A stretch of 64,000 bases of DNA from Brettanomyces bruxellensis (lineage: Eukaryota > Ascomycota > Pichiomycetes > Pichiales > Pichiaceae). The stretch lies in contig NC_054685.1 in assembly GCF_011074885.1 (NCBI RefSeq), positions 1-64,000 of the forward strand. The letters run 5' to 3'. Within the stretch, counting starts at the first letter, position 1; every line of letters begins with the position of its first letter. Below, piece by piece: positions 29,079 through 39,547 of this stretch. The notes below the pieces were generated by a model. It searched no databases. It was given only the letters and a program-made list of their open reading frames with translations, and was not told where the DNA came from. The translations under genes and the position numbers were made by a program.

Positions 29079-32048
29079 TTAAAACATACCCTCGATCTCC
29101 TCATTCTCGCCAATATCCACATTCATGAATCCTGAATAAGTTGGTAATCCTGGAATAGTCATTATCTTACCAGCCAACGCGTACAAGTATCCGGCACCAG
29201 CACTAATTTTGATCTCTCTAATTGGGAAAGTGAATCCAGATGGAGCACCCTTCAACTCAGGGTCATGCGAAAGCGAATACTGTGTCTTTGCAATGCAGAT
29301 TGGCAAGTGAGACAAGCCCTGTTTCTCATATCTTGCAATTTGCTGCTTGGCAAGGTCCGATAGTTCAATATTCTTTGCTCCATATGTCTTCGTAGCAATG
29401 TCGTTGAGTCTGTCTTCGATACTTCCATCAAGATCATACAAGAACTTCAAAGGTTTCTTACCAACAGGTGCCTCCTTAGTTGCTCTAATGACGGCCTTAG
29501 CTAGATCAATCGCACCTTTTCCTCCCTCAGCAAAGTGGTTTGAAACAGCTGTGGCAAATGCACCTGCCTTCTGTGCCTCCTTTGTAATAGCCTCGATTTC
29601 AGCATCCGTATCAGTTCCAAACTTGTTGACGGCAACGACAACAGGCGATCCATATGCCTTTGCATCGGCAATTTCTTTGGCTAAGTTGGAAGCAGCACCC
29701 TTGGCAACGAAGTCAACATTTTCGCTGAGATACTCTGGTGGAATTGCACGTCCAGGTTTCACGCCTGGTGCACCACCATGTAGTTTCAAAGCTCTAACGG
29801 TGGTAACGATGACAACAACATCAGGTCTCAAGCCCGAGGCCCTGCACTTAATATTGAAGAAACGTTCACCTCCCATGGAGAAATCGAAACCAGCCTCAGT
29901 GACGACAAAGCCCTTCTTGCCGGTTTCAGCGGAAGAAGCACCGTCCTTGGTCTTTGGAGAACCAACAAGTTTGAGAGCGAGTTTATCTGCGACAACAGAT
30001 GAGGCACCGATGGAAATGTTGGCGAATGGACCAGCATGAACAAAGACAGGTGTTCCTTCCAATGTCTGCATCAAGTTAGGATTGATTGCATCCTTCATTA
30101 TGACAGTCAACGCTCCGGCAACACCAATATCATCAGCAGTAATTGGGGTGCCGTCTCTACTCGAGGCAACAACAAGGCGTGCAATACGCTGTCTCATGTC
30201 CTTCAAGCCAGTTGAAAGTGCCAAAATAGCCATCAACTCGGAGGCGACGGTAATGTCGAATCCGGTCTTTCTGACAAAGCCCTTTTCTGAAGGTGACTGT
30301 CCAATGGTGATTCCTCTGAGCATACGATCGTTAACATCGACAACACGCTTGACGGTAATGGTGTCCGGATCGATGTTCAACTTGGCAAACCTTGTAATCT
30401 CCTCTGGGGTAAGCGTGTCCGGATCGGTCTTTGATATTCCAAGCTTCTCCAATCTTCTAAGCATGGACTGGGTGAAGTACTTAGTTCCATCTTTCTTCTT
30501 TGGAATAAGCCTCTTGTAGAACGATTTGTCCGACTGTCTGGACTCGTGGAAGGCGCGAGCATCAACAGCTGCTGCAAGAAGGTTGTTTGCAGCCTCAATG
30601 ACGAGAATATCGCCGGTCAATTGAAGGTTGAACTCCTCCATAGGAATGACCTGTGCGTATCCTCCACCTGCAGCACCACCTTTCACACCAAATGTTGGTC
30701 CCATTGAAGGCTGACGAACATTGGCAACTGCTGGAACACCCAGGTGTGCACCCAAAGCCTGCACCAAACCCATAGTCGTGGTAGATTTACCCTCGCCAAA
30801 AGGTGTAGGAGTAACACCGGCAACAAGAACATAGTAGCCGTTGTCTCTACGATTCTTCAACCGGTCGTATGCCTTCAAATTCACCTTTGCCTTGTGATCA
30901 CCGAACGACTCGAGTTCTCCAGGCAAAATGCCCAACTCCTTGGCAATAGTACCAATTGGTTTAGGCTGCTGGGATCTGGAAATCTCGATATCCGACGGAA
31001 TAGGGTTCTTTGGGTGGATTTTAAGAGGCTTGCACGTGGCAGGCTTCAAGTATGCCGAATATTGCTGACGGGCGGCTTCGAAAGCGTTGGAAATCAACAT
31101 GGCAACAGTCATAGGACCAACACCACCTGGCACAGGTGTAATCCAAGAAGCCTTTTCCTTGGCCTTGTCGAACTCAACATCACCAACGGCTCTGTGTCCG
31201 GTCTTCTTCGTAGCATCTGGAACGTAGTTCATACCAACGTCGATGACAATTGCACCTTCCTTAATCCAGGAACCCTTGACGAACTCCTTCTTTCCCATGG
31301 CAACAATCAAAATGTCGGCCTTGGACACGATTTCTGGAATGTTCTTTGTATGGCTATGGCAAACGGTGACAGTGCAGTCGGCCTTTCTCAACATGGCGGC
31401 AACAGGCGAGCCAACAATATCGGATCTGCCGACAACAACTGCATTTTTACCAGCGAGCGAAACTCCAGTTTCTTTCAAAAGCTTCATGCAACCGTTAGGC
31501 GTACATGGATAGAAATGAGGGCTTCCATGTCTTTTGGCAAGCTCTCCCACATTGTACCTGTCAAAACCATCAACATCTTTGCTTGGCAACACACTGTTGG
31601 TCACCTTAGTCTCGTCAATGTGCTTTGGTAGTGGAAGCTGGATCAAGATACCATTGACATCGATGTTATCGTTCAACTTGGCAATGATGTTTAGCAGAGT
31701 GGTTTCATCCACATCCTCTGGGAGATTGATCACATTACAGCTCACACCAGCCTTTGTGCTGACTTTTTGTTTTCTGTGGACATATGCAGATGAATCAGGT
31801 CTGCTTCCAACTTGAATAATTGTCAATGAAGGCTTGAATTCTGGGAATTTCTCCTGATACTTTAGAACGTTTGCACGAACCTCCTCTCTGACTTTCTGTG
31901 CAACCTTCTTACCAGATAGGATCTTTGCCTCTAATGCTGTAGCACTCGAGGAAAAGGATCTCATCAAAGCTGAAGTTTTTCTGACTCCGGCCACCTGACG
32001 GAGCACCCGGGTGGTCAATAAAGTTCTAGAAGAAGCAATTCTAAACAT
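29079..32048 (-). CDS. MIS1: Mitochondrial C1-tetrahydrofolate synthase (trifunctional)
   Basis: A 989-residue protein with an ATG at 32048. The first ~40 residues are rich in Arg, Ser, Thr and Leu with no acid, a typical mitochondrial presequence, so this is the mitochondrial form (Mis1) and not the cytosolic Ade3. Residues ~40-340 form the methylene-THF dehydrogenase/cyclohydrolase module (YVHRKQK, VDVNGILIQLPLPKH, GRSDIVGSPVA, PVPGGVGPMTVAML). The rest is formyl-THF synthetase, with its ATP loop TPFGEGKSTTTMGL, the FDITVASELMAIL block and a complete C-terminus. It interconverts one-carbon folates and supplies formyl-THF for initiator Met-tRNA formylation. Two TGACTC motifs lie upstream. 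Confidence 0.96.
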   Translation of the reverse strand: MFRIASSRTLLTTRVLRQVAGVRKTSALMRSFSSSATALEAKILSGKKVAQKVREEVRANVLKYQEKFPEFKPSLTIIQVGSRPDSSAYVHRKQKVSTKAGVSCNVINLPEDVDETTLLNIIAKLNDNIDVNGILIQLPLPKHIDETKVTNSVLPSKDVDGFDRYNVGELAKRHGSPHFYPCTPNGCMKLLKETGVSLAGKNAVVVGRSDIVGSPVAAMLRKADCTVTVCHSHTKNIPEIVSKADILIVAMGKKEFVKGSWIKEGAIVIDVGMNYVPDATKKTGHRAVGDVEFDKAKEKASWITPVPGGVGPMTVAMLISNAFEAARQQYSAYLKPATCKPLKIHPKNPIPSDIEISRSQQPKPIGTIAKELGILPGELESFGDHKAKVNLKAYDRLKNRRDNGYYVLVAGVTPTPFGEGKSTTTMGLVQALGAHLGVPAVANVRQPSMGPTFGVKGGAAGGGYAQVIPMEEFNLQLTGDILVIEAANNLLAAAVDARAFHESRQSDKSFYKRLIPKKKDGTKYFTQSMLRRLEKLGISKTDPDTLTPEEITRFAKLNIDPDTITVKRVVDVNDRMLRGITIGQSPSEKGFVRKTGFDITVASELMAILALSTGLKDMRQRIARLVVASSRDGTPITADDIGVAGALTVIMKDAINPNLMQTLEGTPVFVHAGPFANISIGASSVVADKLALKLVGSPKTKDGASSAETGKKGFVVTEAGFDFSMGGERFFNIKCRASGLRPDVVVIVTTVRALKLHGGAPGVKPGRAIPPEYLSENVDFVAKGAASNLAKEIADAKAYGSPVVVAVNKFGTDTDAEIEAITKEAQKAGAFATAVSNHFAEGGKGAIDLAKAVIRATKEAPVGKKPLKFLYDLDGSIEDRLNDIATKTYGAKNIELSDLAKQQIARYEKQGLSHLPICIAKTQYSLSHDPELKGAPSGFTFPIREIKISAGAGYLYALAGKIMTIPGLPTYSGFMNVDIGENEEIEGMF

Positions 32049-33079
32049 TGTACGATCTAAAGTGCTGTTAGCTAATAGCTCTCAGCCAATGTATAATGTG
32101 CTGATCCAATCAACATCCACCAAGAAGGGTTGGTTTCTCGATTGAAATGTCGGCATGGTTCAATTTGACTGCTTTTAAATCTTGATCTTCTTTTTTTTTT
32201 CAAAAAAATTTTTTCAGTCATCGTGGGATTGCCAAATTCGGACTCCTCCTGAATTTTGACTCCTCGTTATCTTACACCGGTTCATCGTCCCGTCAGCTAC
32301 CTAAGATGCTCGATTCTGACTCTGCCATTCACATGTAGATCTAATTAACAGAGGCAATTTAGACAGGCGTAAGTTTCGAGATCACAAACGTATTTTTTAA
32401 AATACAAATCGAAGGTTGCAAAATATTCATGTTTTCCCCTGAGCATAACGCTTTAAAGTTTCATGCATTCCGTGTTCAGCAAAATTGGGATTTTTTTTTT
32501 TCTTTAAAATCCTTAAGCCATAAAATAATATACTACAAAAAAATCAACCGTACTTCTTGCACCATTTGATATGTATGTTTCTTCCACATTATCCTAATGC
32601 GCAGTATCCCTTTGTATACCACCAATAATGAAGGCTGGCCCCAGATTAAGGTCATCATCAGTACTGCAATGGATTTGTCATAGAATATCATGCAAGCTAT
32701 TTTTTCACACCCGTTCTCGGCCTATTTTTACTTTAGCGAAGTGTGTAGAAAAAAAAACATATAAACCAATCAATCGAACCGGAAGTACTGAAAAATTTAA
32801 GGGGAGGGATCAAGCCACAAATCTGACGGAGTTCTTCACGGCCTCTTTACCTCCGAATATCCTGGAGTGGAACAAGATTTCGGCAAAAAAATGCCAAACA
32901 TTATGCTGAACATTATTCTTTCATGGACAAACAACATCCATCGTAAATTTCGGAGCCCACTACACTACCGTTAGCAGTTAGATTCATACGTTAAACTATG
33001 TACAAAGAGAAACGACCGCGTGAATATGGTTAAAATAAATAATGCACAAAGAGCACGCATCAGGAATGATGGAAAATAT
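32049..33079. promoter_or_regulatory. MIS1 promoter region and RML2 3' flank
   Basis: A 1.03-kb spacer between two minus-strand genes. The part next to MIS1 holds two TGACTC elements. An ATG-started plus-strand frame of 93 codons (32628-32909) looks like chance coding: no domain, no hydrophobic or repeat pattern, ordinary local composition. No RNA gene was seen. Confidence 0.55.
32257..32322. promoter_or_regulatory. Paired TGACTC (Bas1/Gcn4-type) sites upstream of MIS1
   Basis: TGACTC occurs at 32257-32262 and again at 32317-32322, about 209 and 269 bases upstream of the MIS1 start. TGACTC is the Bas1 core and overlaps the Gcn4 core. In S. cerevisiae Bas1/Bas2 control purine and one-carbon (folate/glycine) genes, which fits the enzyme encoded here. 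Confidence 0.5.
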
Positions 33080-34252
33080 TCAGGCACGTGCCTCCTTACC
33101 TCTTGGCCTGTCTCTAACCTTATTCTTATTAACATGCTTGCCAGTTCTGGTCTTAAAGCCACCCTTGGCAAGCACACCCCATGGGGACATCGAGAGCTTG
33201 TTTGACTTCGATTTACCTCTACCACCACCCATAGGATGGTCACATTTGTTCATCGCGACACCCCTGACTGTAGGTCTAATACCCTTATGCCTGGATCTAC
33301 CGGCTTTACCGAGAGATTCATTGTGATGTGCCGCATTGGAAACAACACCCAATGTAGCACAAGCTCCCAGGGACACATACCTCTGTTCTCCGCTCTGAAG
33401 TTGAATCACTGCCTTGTTCTTTTCCGGCAACTTGGACACCACACGACCGTACGAACCTGCTGCACGACAATATTTGGCTGGACCATTTTCATGCTCTCCA
33501 ATACTATGGATAATGGTTCCCACAGGGAGCATACTGATCGGCATACAATTCCCCTTCCTTGTAATACGCACAGAGAGAATTGCAGGATCAATCTTTCCAC
33601 CCATCTCCCTGATCAAACGTTTCGGAATTCCTGATCTGAACGATTCAACTTCATCTCCTGCACGCAATCCTTCACATGCAATGATGTAACTCAATGTTCC
33701 CGAGGCCTCATGCTTTATAAGTGCTATATGTGCAGTTCTGTTCGGGTCATACTCGATTCTCACCACTTTCTGGCGTCCTGGCATAATTCTTTCATAATCA
33801 ATGAGTCTAATTCTTCTTTTGTGACCACCTCCACGATGCCGAACTGTGATTCTACCAGTTCTATTTCTTCCCGCAGAGTCAACCTTTCGCATAGTAAGGG
33901 GCTTATATGGCTTGCCTTTCCAAAGATACGGATATATTGGCTTTCTCCACCATCTTATACCTGGCGATGTCGGTTTCACTCTTTTCATGGCCACCTTCTC
34001 TTTGGAAAGTTCTAGCTGTCTTCTTGTCAACTCATCTTGCTTTTCCAACTCAGTAACATCTGCTTCTCTTCTTCCTAAGGAATCATTGGCATTTCTCTTC
34101 TCTGTGGCTCCCACTGTTGAAGCAAATCTTTGTTGTGCAAATGCACTCAGAAAATTGTATGATCTCACATGGGATGCAACCAATGATGATTGCTGTTGTG
34201 TTGATGGTAAAATCCCTTTAATGGACCGTCCTATCGTCCACCGAAACATCAT
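33080..34252 (-). CDS. RML2: Mitochondrial ribosomal protein uL2m (Rml2)
   Basis: A 390-residue protein with an ATG at 34252, near the 393 residues of S. cerevisiae Rml2. A basic Ser/Gln-rich presequence ([13 protein letters not shown]...) suggests mitochondrial import. The uL2 core is clear: [36 protein letters not shown], and near the C-terminus the peptidyl-transferase-proximal loop [19 protein letters not shown] including the conserved histidine. The protein belongs to the large subunit of the mitochondrial ribosome. A poorly conserved ~80-residue linker follows the presequence. It is divergent from ATP5 over a long spacer. Confidence 0.96.
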   Translation of the reverse strand: MMFRWTIGRSIKGILPSTQQQSSLVASHVRSYNFLSAFAQQRFASTVGATEKRNANDSLGRREADVTELEKQDELTRRQLELSKEKVAMKRVKPTSPGIRWWRKPIYPYLWKGKPYKPLTMRKVDSAGRNRTGRITVRHRGGGHKRRIRLIDYERIMPGRQKVVRIEYDPNRTAHIALIKHEASGTLSYIIACEGLRAGDEVESFRSGIPKRLIREMGGKIDPAILSVRITRKGNCMPISMLPVGTIIHSIGEHENGPAKYCRAAGSYGRVVSKLPEKNKAVIQLQSGEQRYVSLGACATLGVVSNAAHHNESLGKAGRSRHKGIRPTVRGVAMNKCDHPMGGGRGKSKSNKLSMSPWGVLAKGGFKTRTGKHVNKNKVRDRPRGKEARA

Positions 34253-35966
34253 ACCAATTTATTAACTGAACGTTTTATAAAATGCGTTTGTGAGGTCTAT
34301 TTGTTGATAACAACTTGTTAGTTAGCTGAGACCGCTAATCTCTCTTTTTTATTTTACGCAGGCCAATATTTTTGAGATCTTTTTTTTTTCGCTAAACTCT
34401 ACTTTTCTTCTCTGAAAGTCCTATCGCCATATGCTGACGTAACGAACAATGTCTTATATGGTGAAACAACCCTGTGTAGTATATAAATCTGATGTTTAAT
34501 AGTGAATCAAAATAACACTGATAATGCTTGCTAATAATGTATGCTGGACACTGTATTGGGGAAAGAACATTTACAGTGCGCATAAACAAATGAGAACTTG
34601 GGATTCTAAATTTTACTATTCCAAAAAAAAAAAAATAAAAAAGGAGGACTTGGTAATAGAGGTGCTTAAATGAAAAAAAAAGTAAGGAAGGGGTCAGGGC
34701 AATGAACAATAGGTTCACAACGCCCAAAGCTACTTGAAAGCAAGAGAACTGATTATTGTGTTACGCCCTCTTTAAAAGTATAGGTTCTACTTAGATCGGA
34801 TGGGCAATTATACATGTTGTTCTATAAAACGAGAACCTTCACACATGCTTTAATTTTCATTCCTTTAACCATCACCACTAGGCAAGAGATGAGTGTAAAC
34901 AGCAATAAGAACTTCAATATTGTTAATAGGAGGGTTGCTGGTAATTTTTAGAGAAAACATATTCAACATATAACGGGATAGTATTACGTGTGCGAATACA
35001 TCTAAGCATCCTTTACTTCGTAGGAAATAAACCAGAGAAGTCATGACAAACGTTAATACGGCACTAAAAGCCTCTGGAGTCTCATACATCAATATGTAGA
35101 TAATAATTTTCATTATTCCTGCACCATTACCCTGACATCACCGAAATCTTTGCATATCGCTTCATTCATAGCGGTGGGCACTTTATGAGAAATCATCGAT
35201 ATTGAAAATTCATGAAAAGCTGCAGATGATTTACAGGCAATCTTCAGATGATTATTAATAAATTTCTACACTTTTATCACACTAGGCTTGCCAGCACTTG
35301 TGGATTCTTTTTGTTGTTCCTCTCCAAAAAATATTCTTCCGTATAAACCAAGGGGTCGTGCTTTGCAGGATCCGATTGTATAGAATACTCTTAATCAAAT
35401 AAATTTGAACTCTACATGTCAGTAATCGGTTAAATGAAAGTTAATAATACATGCTTGCAAGGAAAGCAATACCCAATAAAATGCTAGTAGCATGTCTTGA
35501 AGTCTTTAAAATGTTTGTTTGGTCTAGTTACGCGTTCCGTCCTGTCTCCATTCTCATAGACCAAATTATGTAAGCAACAAAAGAAGAAAAAACGTGTACA
35601 TGACGGTTATGCCGGACAAATGAAAAGAAACTATTTTATTAGGACAGTACAAATTGAACAAGAGGATATCGATAAACTACAGTGACCTTTATGGAGACTT
35701 TTAAGAATACTCTAGGGAAACATAAGAAGGATACATTTATACTACGCATCTAAAAGGAAAAAAGGAGTGGATAGTGAAATGTCGAAGAAAATAATTTATA
35801 TTAGTACACGGCAGAAAAAAAGAAACACAGGAAACTTAGGATTGATTTTCTCGCAACTAAAAAAAAAAAGGAAGAAATCCGTTAATATAAGCTTTTAAAG
35901 TTTACAGCTTCTCGTTTAAGACATCCCACAAAAGCTTTTAGCATTCCAAATTCATCAATTCACAAA
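34253..35966. promoter_or_regulatory. Long divergent region between RML2 and ATP5
   Basis: 1.7 kb between two divergent mitochondrial-protein genes. It holds both promoters and several A/T tracts. An ATG-started minus-strand frame of 82 codons (34865-35113) is listed separately as a weak candidate. No tRNA or repeat was recognised. Confidence 0.5.
34865..35113 (-). CDS. Possible small membrane protein (82 codons), unassigned
   Basis: An ATG-started 82-codon frame inside a long intergenic region. It has one or two hydrophobic stretches (FSAVLTFVMTSLVYFL) and a polar tail (SNPPINNIEVLIAVYTHLL). The sequence reads more like protein than most chance frames in this window, but I know no family for it. 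Confidence 0.25.
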   Translation of the reverse strand: MKIIIYILMYETPEAFSAVLTFVMTSLVYFLRSKGCLDVFAHVILSRYMLNMFSLKITSNPPINNIEVLIAVYTHLLPSGDG

Positions 35967-36584
35967 ATGGTTGCACGTCAATTTGTTAGATGCTTGGCCA
36001 CTGCGGTCAAATCAGTGAAGCCACCTGTTGAGTTGTTTGGCCTTGATGGCACATACGCATCAGCATTATATACAGCGGCAGCCAAAAACAACAGCCTTGA
36101 CAAGTCATTTGCTTCAATGTCTAAGCTTTCAGAAACTATCAACAAAGATCCTAAGGTGATGCGGATTCTTTCGAACCCATCATTGTCTGCCGGCTCCAGA
36201 AAAGAGGTTGTTTCCGTGTTGTCCCAGCAACTTAGCTTGGATCCAATGGTTTCTAACCTTTTGACTGTTTTGGCCGAGAACAACCGTTTGGAAATTTTCA
36301 AGGAGGTGTCTAAGAAATTCGCTCTTTTGAACGATGCCCATAACGGTGTCGTTGAAGCCAGAATTGTCAGTGCAAAGGCCTTGGATGAGAGAGTTCTTGC
36401 TAAATTGGATAGAGCCATCAGCCACTCAAAGTTCGTCCAGAATGGTCAGCACTTGAAGATTAAAAACGAGGTTGACCCATCAATTTTGGGAGGTTTGATT
36501 GTGGAGGTTGGAGATAGGTCGGTGGATCTTTCTGTGCAGACCAAGGTCATCAAATTGAACAGAGCTATTTCAGAAAACATCTAA
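35967..36584 (+). CDS. ATP5: ATP synthase subunit 5 (OSCP)
   Basis: A 205-residue protein with an ATG start, near the 212 residues of S. cerevisiae Atp5. A short basic presequence (MVARQFVRCLATAVKSVK) precedes the OSCP/delta domain. Family blocks include LFGLDGTYASALYTAAAK, VLAENNRLEIFKEVSKKF and the C-terminal DPSILGGLIVEVGDRSVDLSV. The subunit sits on top of the F1 head and links it to the peripheral stalk of mitochondrial ATP synthase. Codon use is moderately biased (AAG, AAC, TTG), in keeping with good expression. Confidence 0.97.
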   Translation: MVARQFVRCLATAVKSVKPPVELFGLDGTYASALYTAAAKNNSLDKSFASMSKLSETINKDPKVMRILSNPSLSAGSRKEVVSVLSQQLSLDPMVSNLLTVLAENNRLEIFKEVSKKFALLNDAHNGVVEARIVSAKALDERVLAKLDRAISHSKFVQNGQHLKIKNEVDPSILGGLIVEVGDRSVDLSVQTKVIKLNRAISENI

Positions 36585-37141
36585 ATGATGGAAATAAATC
36601 TTGCTACACATTATTAGAAGGCAGGGCTTTGTATTCACTCCTCGCCTACTATCATTATAACTCAATACATATTCTGACGTTTTATATTTAAATGTTGCTG
36701 TCTGTAGGTAATGTATGATCACGTACTTTATTGTGGTTTGAATAATTTTGGCTTTAACAGGTAAACTGCGCGCTCGCTCTGCTTATTCCTAGGTTCTTCT
36801 TTTTTTTACCGCTTGAAATGAGTGAGGGTACTTGTCCTGGAGCACTCTCTCACCCTATTTATTATTTTTTTGAACCCATGTATTTATTTCGTGAATGAAC
36901 AACTTCCATGAGCGAAAGGAATGATTTTTTTTTTCTTGTTGTTCCACACTCTATTTTTCATTTATTTCACCCCAACTGTTACCGCAATTCAGATCATCGA
37001 CACCTCAAATATAAAACCAACGTGTAATCTGTTCAGAATTTTTAGTCATTCTACAGACACTGTATATCAAGCACTGAGGTGCTTCAAGGCTTATCCAATA
37101 TCACCCCTCCTCCGTACTGATTCAAGCAGACATCTATAATA
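36585..37141. promoter_or_regulatory. Spacer ATP5-MAK10 (MAK10 promoter)
   Basis: A 557-bp region between two plus-strand genes. A 72-codon ATG frame (36921-37139) runs into the MAK10 start and ends two bases before its ATG. It begins with a T-run-encoded hydrophobic stretch and is more likely chance or an upstream ORF than a gene. Confidence 0.45.
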
Positions 37142-39547
37142 ATGCAAGAGGAATTGGAAAAGGGAATAATCTCTCTGGATATTAACGATACTGCCTCAGA
37201 CATCGACATAACAGATACGTTTCAGGAGGTCATCGGAGAAATAGATTATGGTACCGTGGTGAAATCGCAGCAGTTTAAACTTCTTCATGGTACACATGCT
37301 TTGGAAGTAATGAATCCCAAGCTTGACACATCTTTGCTACCTACAATTCAGTTTGATTTATGTTCTGTGAATTCAATGGAAAAAGTCAACTCCATCATTG
37401 TCGGGATTTTTGACGCATTATGTGCATGGCTGGACAACAATTCCCTTAGTGTATCGGTATTTAGTTGTGCATACATAGAGAGACTTTTAGTGAATTACAG
37501 ACAGTGTGGTGTAAGCGGGTTAGACTTTCACACACATAGTGGGAACAAACAAGAGCACGAAAAGCAGGAAAATTCAATTTCAGATATACTACAGTCTAAT
37601 GATGAATCTATAATACTGAAGGATGCAATTCTTCGAACATTTTGTGTTTCAATTCTTCAGTTTGTGAAGTTCGTGATTAAGATGGGACTTGCTGGTGTCA
37701 TTTACGAAGAAGAAGATCTTAATACACAAACAATGAACATGAACATAATTCAGGAAGTGGATTTGGATCGCTCAGTTTTGGAACTATCTCGTGTTATGAC
37801 ATGGGTTCAAACCCATACGACTGAGAAAAATCCAAAGAGTGCTGATTTTCAGTTTTGTTACGACTCCCTTAAGCTGGTTAATTGCATGCTAGAAATTCCA
37901 AAGGTTTTGAACCTAAATTTGCAGCCGTATTCGAACATTAAGAATGAGAAGTCAAACTCAAGTTCAAAGCTTCATGAAATCAGAAAGAATGTAACCGAAT
38001 GTCTTTCTATAATTAAAAAACTATCAAGCCTTACTTCTTATGTGGAAGGTCTACCGGAGATACAAGGCTGCTTCAGTACTAATGTTCAGAAACACTTAGA
38101 TAATTGCAGCCCTCCAAAGCCAGTTGTTCTTTTGAAATTTGATGATACGATGCAAAATTTGGACAGACTAATTACAGACTCACTAGCAGTTTTGAGACTG
38201 GTCGATGTTGAGGATTCTGTGCAGATGGTCGAATACTTGTCATATCTTATGAATAAAAGGGAATCAACAGATGATGAAGATGATATTCTTGGCATGCATG
38301 TGGTTGCCCGTTCAGTCTTGCAACTATTCCTGATTAGGGATGATGAATCCATTTTTGGCAGTAAAAATTATAACATCAGCAGTTTGCTGACAGATTTTAT
38401 GACAAAGATAGCAACACAAAATGCGAAGATATTTGATATAAACAAAAAGGAAGTCCAGGTTGCAATGGGCGAACTTTTGTCCAACATCAAATTCCCGTTT
38501 TATAATTTCTTGACATGTGTTTCACAGAACCCTGCAAGGCAAAGGCAGATTTGTGGAAGGGAGATCATACTTTGGGACAGGTTTCAAGTGGATGCTGAAA
38601 ACTTGGAGTTGAAATTTAATAACCTGTTCCCTGATAATTTTGATGGTGCATCTTTCCCAATAATGCCGATTGCATCCTTTATATACTATTCGAAGTTGAA
38701 GAAAATGATCCAGCTGGTACTCAAAAACGTTGAATTGCATCTCTACAAAGATTTAAGCGAGCTCAATATTGGCTACTGGGGTGTTTCTTATTTGATAGAT
38801 TATCTCCTTCAGCATTTGAACAGACTTATAGATCTAGTCAAGTTAAGACAGAAGCAAGTGAATATTCTTTATGCGTCACTTGGCAAGGCGAGGGGGAAGA
38901 AGAAGGAAGAACTTATGAAGTTGTACAAGAAGAAATCTGCACCAGTGCCGGATCTTATTAGGACACAAAAATATCTCGAATATGAGGTGAGTAAATTTTC
39001 TATTTTAAGAGGAATAATCGAAGTTAAGCTCGTGGAACTGCAAATACTTAATTACTTTGGCTATTTGAAACTTCCCAGAATGTGCAAAGTACCAGAGCAA
39101 ATGCTTTTCGAGATCCAATTTAAACCAATTCAATCTGTTGGCGTTCCAGAGATGCCAAGCTTTGATGATTATCAAAAGACATTGAATAGATTCAATGATG
39201 CTTTTAAGGAGGTGTTGCGGCAGAATGACTTCGGATACTTTAAGAAGTTGATCACGGTAAAGGCACATAATTTAAACGATTACTTCCACAGTATTGAAAA
39301 ACAATTAAAGGAACTAGGCTTTCCATCTTTTCTAAGCGATATCATTTCATCTGATATCAAGAATTTGAGACGCGCTTCGATTTATGCCGAACTCTCCATC
39401 AACAAGTTGATAAGGATTTTAGGAGACAACTCGGAAAATCACAAGAACTTGAATATATCGATAGAGCGCCTGCATCAAAATCCTTATTTTCCGAATATTC
39501 AAGTTGAATTGATGAAGCAGACGTCGGATGCTCATAAAACTAATTGA
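37142..39547 (+). CDS. MAK10: NatC N-terminal acetyltransferase subunit Mak10 (Naa35)
   Basis: An 801-residue protein with an ATG start. The diagnostic N-terminal block ITDTFQEVIGEIDYGTVVKS continues to KLLHGTHALEVMNPKLDTSL, the conserved opening of Mak10/Naa35. The rest is helical and weakly conserved, with DFMTKIATQNAKIFDINK and RQRQICGREIILWDRFQVDAE matching the family's mid and C-terminal regions. Mak10 is the auxiliary subunit that, with Mak3 and Mak31, forms NatC, which acetylates Met-hydrophobic N-termini. In S. cerevisiae NatC is needed for L-A virus capsid maturation (hence the MAK name) and for Arl3 targeting. Confidence 0.93.
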   Translation: MQEELEKGIISLDINDTASDIDITDTFQEVIGEIDYGTVVKSQQFKLLHGTHALEVMNPKLDTSLLPTIQFDLCSVNSMEKVNSIIVGIFDALCAWLDNNSLSVSVFSCAYIERLLVNYRQCGVSGLDFHTHSGNKQEHEKQENSISDILQSNDESIILKDAILRTFCVSILQFVKFVIKMGLAGVIYEEEDLNTQTMNMNIIQEVDLDRSVLELSRVMTWVQTHTTEKNPKSADFQFCYDSLKLVNCMLEIPKVLNLNLQPYSNIKNEKSNSSSKLHEIRKNVTECLSIIKKLSSLTSYVEGLPEIQGCFSTNVQKHLDNCSPPKPVVLLKFDDTMQNLDRLITDSLAVLRLVDVEDSVQMVEYLSYLMNKRESTDDEDDILGMHVVARSVLQLFLIRDDESIFGSKNYNISSLLTDFMTKIATQNAKIFDINKKEVQVAMGELLSNIKFPFYNFLTCVSQNPARQRQICGREIILWDRFQVDAENLELKFNNLFPDNFDGASFPIMPIASFIYYSKLKKMIQLVLKNVELHLYKDLSELNIGYWGVSYLIDYLLQHLNRLIDLVKLRQKQVNILYASLGKARGKKKEELMKLYKKKSAPVPDLIRTQKYLEYEVSKFSILRGIIEVKLVELQILNYFGYLKLPRMCKVPEQMLFEIQFKPIQSVGVPEMPSFDDYQKTLNRFNDAFKEVLRQNDFGYFKKLITVKAHNLNDYFHSIEKQLKELGFPSFLSDIISSDIKNLRRASIYAELSINKLIRILGDNSENHKNLNISIERLHQNPYFPNIQVELMKQTSDAHKTN

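Noticed and set aside
30744..31631. 295-codon plus-strand frame inside MIS1
   Set aside because: It lies fully antisense to the conserved dehydrogenase/synthetase junction of MIS1 and shows no recognisable domain.
32628..32909. 93-codon ATG frame between RML2 and MIS1
   Set aside because: No family, no hydrophobic or repeat pattern and no composition unlike the spacer; most likely chance.
34392..34727. 111-codon minus-strand frame upstream of RML2
   Set aside because: It has no ATG until far inside the frame, and its Phe/Leu-rich part derives from A/T homopolymers.
36921..37139. 72-codon ATG frame ending two bases before MAK10
   Set aside because: The hydrophobic start comes from a T run; the rest is not protein-like. 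At best an upstream ORF.
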